A stretch of 30,660 nucleotides of DNA from Triparma columacea (taxonomy: Eukaryota; Sar; Bolidophyceae; Parmales; Triparmaceae): the NCBI GenBank assembly GCA_030267965.1, contig BRYA01000241.1, positions 11,513 through 42,172 on the forward strand, in the 5' to 3' direction. How positions within the stretch are numbered: position 1 is the first letter of the stretch; each line of letters starts with the position of its first letter. The notes beneath the pieces were generated by a model. The model saw only the letters and a program-made list of their open reading frames with translations, ran no database searches and had not been told where the DNA came from. Shown in pieces: positions 26,701 to 30,660 of this stretch. The position numbers were made by a program, and so were the translations under genes.

Positions 26701-29667
26701 CCTGGAGTGATCATCCAACTTATGGCTATAGCAACAAGTGATAAAGATGCTGGAACTTCAGCATGGCTTTCAGTTGCAGTGTCAGCAATTACAACAGGCT
26801 TTGCCTCAGCAACAATTAGTTATGACTGGGACACAGATCCTGGAAACAGAGAACAGGCACCAGACTTCTACGGCTATATACCAGCAAAAGCAAGCAAGAG
26901 AACAGTAGTGTTTTTGTCTACGTTGCTCTTTACGGCAGGGATGCTTCTCATAAGATGTACAACAATAGTTCTTCTTGGATTGATGGGAGGTAGTTGGGCA
27001 TTTCTCTACATTGGAGCTGACCTTGGTCTGTACTTGTTGGTTAAGATATTGAGGAGAGACTTTTGGTACTGGATTCCATTGGGGGGTAGCACAGAGATTG
27101 TAAGTAGTAGTCTATTCAGAGTGTTATCAAAGATCATTGTAGACTTCACATCACTTGTGCAGTTTAGACATCCTAACGAAGTTGGGGGAGCCTATTGGTT
27201 GTTTGGTCTTGTGTTGACAATGGGGAGCCTACCAGTGTCAATATATATATATCTATTTTCTCCTTATGTAGATGACAACCCAATTGATATTGCATCATTT
27301 ATAGTGAAGTATATCATACCAATGACAACCATATGCCTTGGCACTTTCTTTTTTAACATTGAGAGGAACTACTTGCAAACCTTCTTAAGCACACAGAAAG
27401 GCAAGGAATACTCAATGGCCTTTTTTTTTTATGAAGAAAGTGAAGCAGCAAAGTTTAAGGTTTTAGATAATTCAAGGCATCAGTGGGTCTCAATTGAAGG
27501 AGAAGTTAAGAAATGGGTTGGCTTAAACTGGGCTAAATGGGAAGAGGAGCAGCCAGAGTGGTTTACTGATGTGATGAAGGCTAAAGTACCTGTAGATTTT
27601 ATTCCAGCAGATGGAGATGCTAGAAGGAGAGAGAGTGTGAGGAGAGCAAGTGTTGATGCTGAAGCTGAGGGTGGTCCAGCAGGTGCTTTGAGAGCAAGTT
27701 TTAGGAGAGCAAGTGTTGGCTTTGACAATGGAGGCGCACTAATCGCTTCACACGCTGTGAATGATACTACACAAGACTATGCAGGTTTAGATCCTAAACA
27801 AATTGGACAGTTGTTGGGTGAGCAACTTTTGGTTGCATTGAGTTTTAGGAAAAAGGGAATGACAAAGGAGGAAGCGTTCAGATTATTTATGGTGAACAAC
27901 TATATTTTGAGACAGACTGCAGAGAAGTATGCGTTTGTCACACCAATGCTTGGCGCAGTTGTCAAGAATAAGCTGCTTGGGCTTAGGAAGGTAGAGGGTA
28001 AGGCTGTAGAGTTGGGGGAGAAGGATGGAAGAGAGATTGGAGAGTCTCTAGCTAGGAGTTTGGCAATCAATACTCAGCCAGTTGCTGCAGTTGATGCCTT
28101 CATCTTAAATTTTTCTGCTCTACAGGAGCTTGATGGGGAATATGAATGGTTCAGACCTATGCTTGAGGCAATTAGCTACAGGCTTTTGGAGGAAGTGCCT
28201 TGGGGGTTGAAGGCGAGAGTGACTGTTGGGGCTATCACTAGTATGGCAGATTTAGTGACTGATGTGTATGTGACGTACATGTTTTGGGATGATAAGAAGT
28301 ATGGTTACTTTAAGGCATCTTTGGCAAGTTTGGGAGTGTCTATTGCAATCCAAATGTTTTTTGTTTGGTTACAGAACAGGAAGTCGGGGATGTTGAGGGT
28401 GCTGATGGAGTGGTTTCCTATTTTGATTGGGTTTAAGCCTGCTGTTGATGCTTACAGGGTTGCAAAAGGAAGAAAGCAAGAGACTGGGCATGCTATTGAT
28501 GCACTGACAGAGTTGACTTTAATGAAAGTGATTGAGATGTTTGCTGAAGCCATACCTGGTGTAATCATTCAACTTATGGCCATTGCGACTAGCAGTAACG
28601 TAGTTCCAAAAGCAGCCTGGTTATCACTTTCAGTTTCTGCCCTGACAACAGGCTTTGCATCAGCAAGTATCAGTTATGACTTTGACACTGACCCAGGGAA
28701 CAGAGAACAAGTGCCTGACTTCTATGGGTATGTGCCTTCAAATCCCACCAAAAGATCTATCATATTTGCTTCGATGATGCTCTTAAGCGCATGTATACTT
28801 GTGATAAGGTGCATGACAATAGTTGTGTTAGGACTACTTGGTGGTAGTTGGGCCTTTTTCTATCTTGGGACTGACCTTTGTGTTTACTTGTTCGTGAAGA
28901 TGTTAAGAGGAGACTTTTGGTATTGGGCGCCTGTTGGTGGCAATGCAGAAATATTGGTAAGCATAGTAGCTAGAGTTTTGTTGAAAGTGGTGACAGACTT
29001 TACATCAATTGTGCAGTTTAGGCATCCTAATGAGGTTGGAGGAATATATTGGATGTTTGGATTTGTTTTGACAATGGGAAGTCTTCCGATAGCAATATTA
29101 GTTGCTGAAAGGGGAGATGTTCCTGATGAGGGTCTCAAATTTGCATGGAGAGTAGGTGGAATATTTATACCATGTACAATTGTGTTGTTTGCAGTATTTT
29201 TTTCGAGCATTCAAAGGAAATACTTGGGCACCTTCTACAGCTTGCAACGGGGAAAGGACTTAACAGTACAGCGATTTCGAGATTCAGCTCACGATGCATC
29301 AAAGGCAGAATCAATTTTCACTAACTCAAAGCACCATTGGGAGTCGATAGAAAAGGAAGTAAAAGCTTGGGTAGAAACAAACTGGGAAAGATGGGAGGAG
29401 GACCAGCAAGAATGGTTTGATGATGCAATGAGAGCTAGAGTGCCAGTTGAATACATTCCAGGAGCAGCATCTAGAAGGAAAGAGAGTGCAAGGAGAGCAA
29501 GTACTGATGCTGAAGCTGAGGGTGGTCTAGCAGGTGCTTTGGGAGCAAGTATTAGGAGAGCAAGCGTTGGAGGCGCTGATGGTGGAGAAATTATAGGGGT
29601 AGGAGGTGGGATGGGTAAAGTAAGCAGTGTACTGCCTATTGAAGATGAGGAAGACAGAGGGGGATAA
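23755..29667 (+). CDS. Giant intronless protein: tandem START-like domains plus two XK-related-like membrane modules
   Basis: A single frame encodes 1970 aa from the ATG at 23755 (A at -3); the frame is open back to 23566, with an earlier ATG at 23596. After an acidic leader come two START-like (lipid-binding) domains at ~147-337 and ~380-570, duplicates with a 233-residue period, each holding KxVHVEGES and ending in VDxxG...FDKSxDID. A third, diverged and shorter START-like segment lies at ~585-698. Then two copies (618-residue period) of a large unit: two helical repeats each ending in a (L/F)RPMLE-type motif, a ~340-residue polytopic module (~866-1204 and ~1484-1822) and a tail with RRxS motifs (RRESVRRAS and FRRASVG; RRKESARRAS and IRRASVG). 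The pattern TSMxDLxTDVYVTxMFW ... EMFAEAIPGVIIQL resembles XK-related (XKR) scramblases; this is inference. Lipid sensing or transfer coupled to lipid movement is a hypothesis. Third positions become AT-rich after ~24.5 kb. Confidence 0.85.
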   Translation: MSTKDSPQQEDKHIVANSDVENGLEGHEKPIDIASGVSEGIFGAPEVVIASSDDNNMENGRVFRVNDPPDGLGDNENSVEEEAEGNKASLIGIGGFTQTDEEIDRAALEALINIIRNEKQDYTEEEKQAIRKGVEIYEKCKEGRKFNELKCPDGRVKMKLVHVEGESSGTGYATSVVDASVEECAAYEFYLDSREFRKTSEERGITEYHVKNVNDHTFYYITTRELGLPGFVPRDGRSKITWFKQEDGKVIIDVTDTDELQVDFPVKARNILGKAHTVWVFEPLEPIGGVPQTSVTFTTKVDLGGVFYSSIMNKLAPRFLGQVSDLRKKFDKSRDIDGFKLLQTVNIINNEIQDYTDEEDALISDGKKFYMDCKTSKKFKNMKTRDPRVMIKFVHVEGESLGIGVCETVIDATLAECVAYEFIKDSRQRQAKLGKKYKAIETKKLNSHSQLYLNRRSLGVRGFSDREWRQIGCWQIEEGGKKCWTVYEDTDMLNEDFPLSSQTVHASARTTWIFEALTTTGSVPQTRVTFASKVDIKGSVPSFVMNRLSSGYASNMIELRKKFDKSKDIDAFKRQQTIAKFEEIAIEGAPGIESHFDEIHGAQEISSVLSGQTLIKAEKGMGWGKTSITVRASNKEVAAFFWGLDSGVESQLVIHRVNNKTLVITVEYKGHFTALRFSEADLMKTDVEMMSRQEGLGKTSSKKSVIKHLSMATDAAYYFDNLLKSTEAEEKDGRRFGEQLMERVKKRNVGDSKVEVVRDFLASNRALREITEQHGFMRTMLYAVVMNNFKRRATNEGEHNSEEEARGWEVGSAIKAVMLTTPTAVHAVDEWAHQFTEVQEVMNEQVWLRPMLEEIVMKLFMKSTLGLKARVTVGAATSMVDLLTDVYVTHMFWRDKKYGYFKASLSSLIASIGLQMFAVWLQNSNLGMKRVLREWFPIVIGFKPAVDAYRVATGAKQEVGVTVDPMLEMTSMKVIEMFAEAIPGVIIQLMAIATSDKDAGTSAWLSVAVSAITTGFASATISYDWDTDPGNREQAPDFYGYIPAKASKRTVVFLSTLLFTAGMLLIRCTTIVLLGLMGGSWAFLYIGADLGLYLLVKILRRDFWYWIPLGGSTEIVSSSLFRVLSKIIVDFTSLVQFRHPNEVGGAYWLFGLVLTMGSLPVSIYIYLFSPYVDDNPIDIASFIVKYIIPMTTICLGTFFFNIERNYLQTFLSTQKGKEYSMAFFFYEESEAAKFKVLDNSRHQWVSIEGEVKKWVGLNWAKWEEEQPEWFTDVMKAKVPVDFIPADGDARRRESVRRASVDAEAEGGPAGALRASFRRASVGFDNGGALIASHAVNDTTQDYAGLDPKQIGQLLGEQLLVALSFRKKGMTKEEAFRLFMVNNYILRQTAEKYAFVTPMLGAVVKNKLLGLRKVEGKAVELGEKDGREIGESLARSLAINTQPVAAVDAFILNFSALQELDGEYEWFRPMLEAISYRLLEEVPWGLKARVTVGAITSMADLVTDVYVTYMFWDDKKYGYFKASLASLGVSIAIQMFFVWLQNRKSGMLRVLMEWFPILIGFKPAVDAYRVAKGRKQETGHAIDALTELTLMKVIEMFAEAIPGVIIQLMAIATSSNVVPKAAWLSLSVSALTTGFASASISYDFDTDPGNREQVPDFYGYVPSNPTKRSIIFASMMLLSACILVIRCMTIVVLGLLGGSWAFFYLGTDLCVYLFVKMLRGDFWYWAPVGGNAEILVSIVARVLLKVVTDFTSIVQFRHPNEVGGIYWMFGFVLTMGSLPIAILVAERGDVPDEGLKFAWRVGGIFIPCTIVLFAVFFSSIQRKYLGTFYSLQRGKDLTVQRFRDSAHDASKAESIFTNSKHHWESIEKEVKAWVETNWERWEEDQQEWFDDAMRARVPVEYIPGAASRRKESARRASTDAEAEGGLAGALGASIRRASVGGADGGEIIGVGGGMGKVSSVLPIEDEEDRGG
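24088..25475 (+). repeat. Tandem duplication of the START-like domain
   Basis: Two ~699 bp in-frame units begin at about 24088 (INIIRNEKQDYTEEE) and 24787 (VNIINNEIQDYTDEE). They share the order QDYT, VHVEGES, D(A/T)...EC(A/V)AYEF, LG(L/V)xGF, PQTxVTF and FDKSxDIDxFK, and have clearly diverged in sequence. Confidence 0.85.
25915..29580 (+). repeat. Tandem duplication of the membrane module with flanking helical and RRxS segments
   Basis: Two ~1854 bp in-frame units, aligned by LKARVTVGA at 26353 and 28207, by NREQxPDFYGY, by VQFRHPNEVGG and by the RRAS tails. Long stretches stay near-identical at the protein level with many silent differences, indicating an older duplication kept under selection. 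Confidence 0.88.
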
Positions 29668-30301
29668 TTTTACTTGAGGATCAAATACGATTCGAAACTA
29701 AAAGGTAAATGTGCCGAAAAAAGATGTGGTTGGCGAGGACATAAATAAGCGGCAACATACTGTCAGAAGAAAAACATATTTTTTAAGTGTTCGTGAAGTG
29801 TACTTGTTAGAGTTTGCTTGTGTCATCGCTGTTGAACGCTTTGCTCAACGCTTTTTCTAGGCTTCGCTCTTAAGTAGTGTGTTATGACAAAGATGTCTGT
29901 TGTATGTGGGGTGGGAGACTGAGGGTAAGGGAAGGGGGTGTGTGGGAGAGTATTGTGTAGGTAAGGGAAAGGGGGAGAAGAGAAGAGGAGTGATTCTGAA
30001 GGGGGTCATGTTGTTATTTTGCAGGGAGGTTCAGCGTTACAAGAGTGTATGTTAGTTAATGGTAAGTATCAGGAGAGATGAAAGGGATGGGATCAGATAA
30101 GAGTGGGACAGTAAGCCGTGGAGGGAGAAAATGTGAAAAGGTAGAGAGAGGCGAATGAAGTTGGGTGGTTGGGGATGAATAAAAGTGGGTGACTGCGGTT
30201 GTGGAGAGGAGAGAGTAGCAGAAAGAAAGGTGTACCGTGGAGTAGTGTTTAAGTGTATGTGCATGTGTGTGTGTATGAGATAGAAAGTAGAGTAAGGAGG
30301 C
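29668..30301 (+). other. Subtelomeric low-complexity region
   Basis: Just after the giant gene stop the sequence is unique for ~200 bp, presumably 3' UTR. From about 29900 the plus strand becomes purine/GT-rich (GGGAAGG, GTGTGT words). A 70-codon minus-strand frame at 30052-30264 is made of Pro/Ser/His low complexity and is not called as a gene. Confidence 0.6.
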
Positions 30302-30540
30302 GAGAGTAGCGGAGCGGAGGGTATAAGGTTAATTGGTGTGTGAGTGTGTTAGTGTGTGATTATGTAAGTGTATTAGAGGAGATAATAGGAGAGAGTAGAG
30401 GAGAGGAGGGTATAAAGAAGAGTGGTGTGTGAGTGTGTGAGTGTGTGATTGTGTGAGGAGTTGGAGTGAGAGTAGAAAAGAGGAGGGTATAAGATTGAAT
30501 GGTGTGTGTAAGTGTAGTAGATGTGTATGAAGATTAATAG
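30302..30540 (+). repeat. Degenerate subtelomeric tandem repeat
   Basis: Three copies of a unit starting GAGAGTAG, followed by GGAGGGTATAA and GGTGTGTG, begin at 30302, 30391 and 30468 (spacings 89 and 77 bp). GTGTGA/GTGAGTGT filler separates them. They directly precede the telomere. Confidence 0.75.
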
Positions 30541-30575
30541 AAGGAAGGTGAGTGTAGTTGTGGAGAGGAGTGAAA

Positions 30576-30660
30576 GGGTTAGGGTTAGGGTTAGGGTTAG
30601 GGTTATGGTTAGGGTTAGGGTTAGGGTTAGGGTTAGGGTTAGGGTTAGGGTTAGGGTTAG
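30576..30660 (+). repeat. Telomere, TTAGGG type
   Basis: About 14 units of GGGTTA run to the end of the window, G-rich strand 5' to 3' toward the terminus, the expected orientation for a right chromosome end. One variant unit, TTATGG, occurs at 30603-30608. Confidence 0.97.

Noticed and set aside
30052..30264. Minus-strand 70-codon frame in the subtelomere
   Set aside because: Pro/Ser/His low complexity arising from purine/GT-rich repeats; no start context or homology.

Overview
This is a eukaryotic nuclear chromosome end. The last 85 bases are TTAGGG-type telomere repeats, G-rich toward the 3' end, preceded by a degenerate subtelomeric repeat, so the window is the terminal ~30 kb of a chromosome arm. 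Gene content, TTAGGG telomeres, short GT-AG introns with long G/C homopolymer tracts and lineage-specific polytopic membrane proteins suggest a heterokont (stramenopile) microalga, such as a Bolidophyceae/Parmales or Pelagophyceae member. That placement is inference; no rRNA or plastid marker is present.

Layout from left to right: a PAK/STE20 kinase with two CRIB-like motifs (-); an SLC35B/UAA-type nucleotide-sugar or PAPS transporter (+); an intronless 8-TM protein of unknown function (-); a CAP10/GT90 glycosyltransferase (-); an AT-rich gene-free island (~8.4-9.14 kb); a secreted, probably GPI-anchored protein with a long Asp/Glu/Lys repeat (+); a small basic protein (-); a tail-anchored UBE2J/Ubc6-type ubiquitin-conjugating enzyme (+); a second intronless polytopic protein (-); prefoldin subunit 3 (-); dihydroceramide/sphingolipid desaturase DES1 (+); nicastrin (-); an eight-finger C2H2 protein (-); a YIPF1/2-type Golgi protein (+); coding-like fragments of a further gene (-); a giant intronless protein with tandem START-like domains and two XK-related-like membrane modules (+); then subtelomere and telomere.

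I reconstructed 19 introns by joining reading frames at GT-AG sites that restore family-conserved sequence; 15 of the 19 donors are GTGAG. Genes are tightly packed, with four convergent pairs only 47-98 bp apart at the stop codons. Many conserved genes act in the ER/Golgi (UBE2J, DES1, nicastrin, YIPF, SLC35B, GT90), but nothing shows that they form a functional unit. The most unusual items are the START/XKR-like giant protein beside the telomere, and introns whose G-run near the donor can pair with a C-run near the acceptor.
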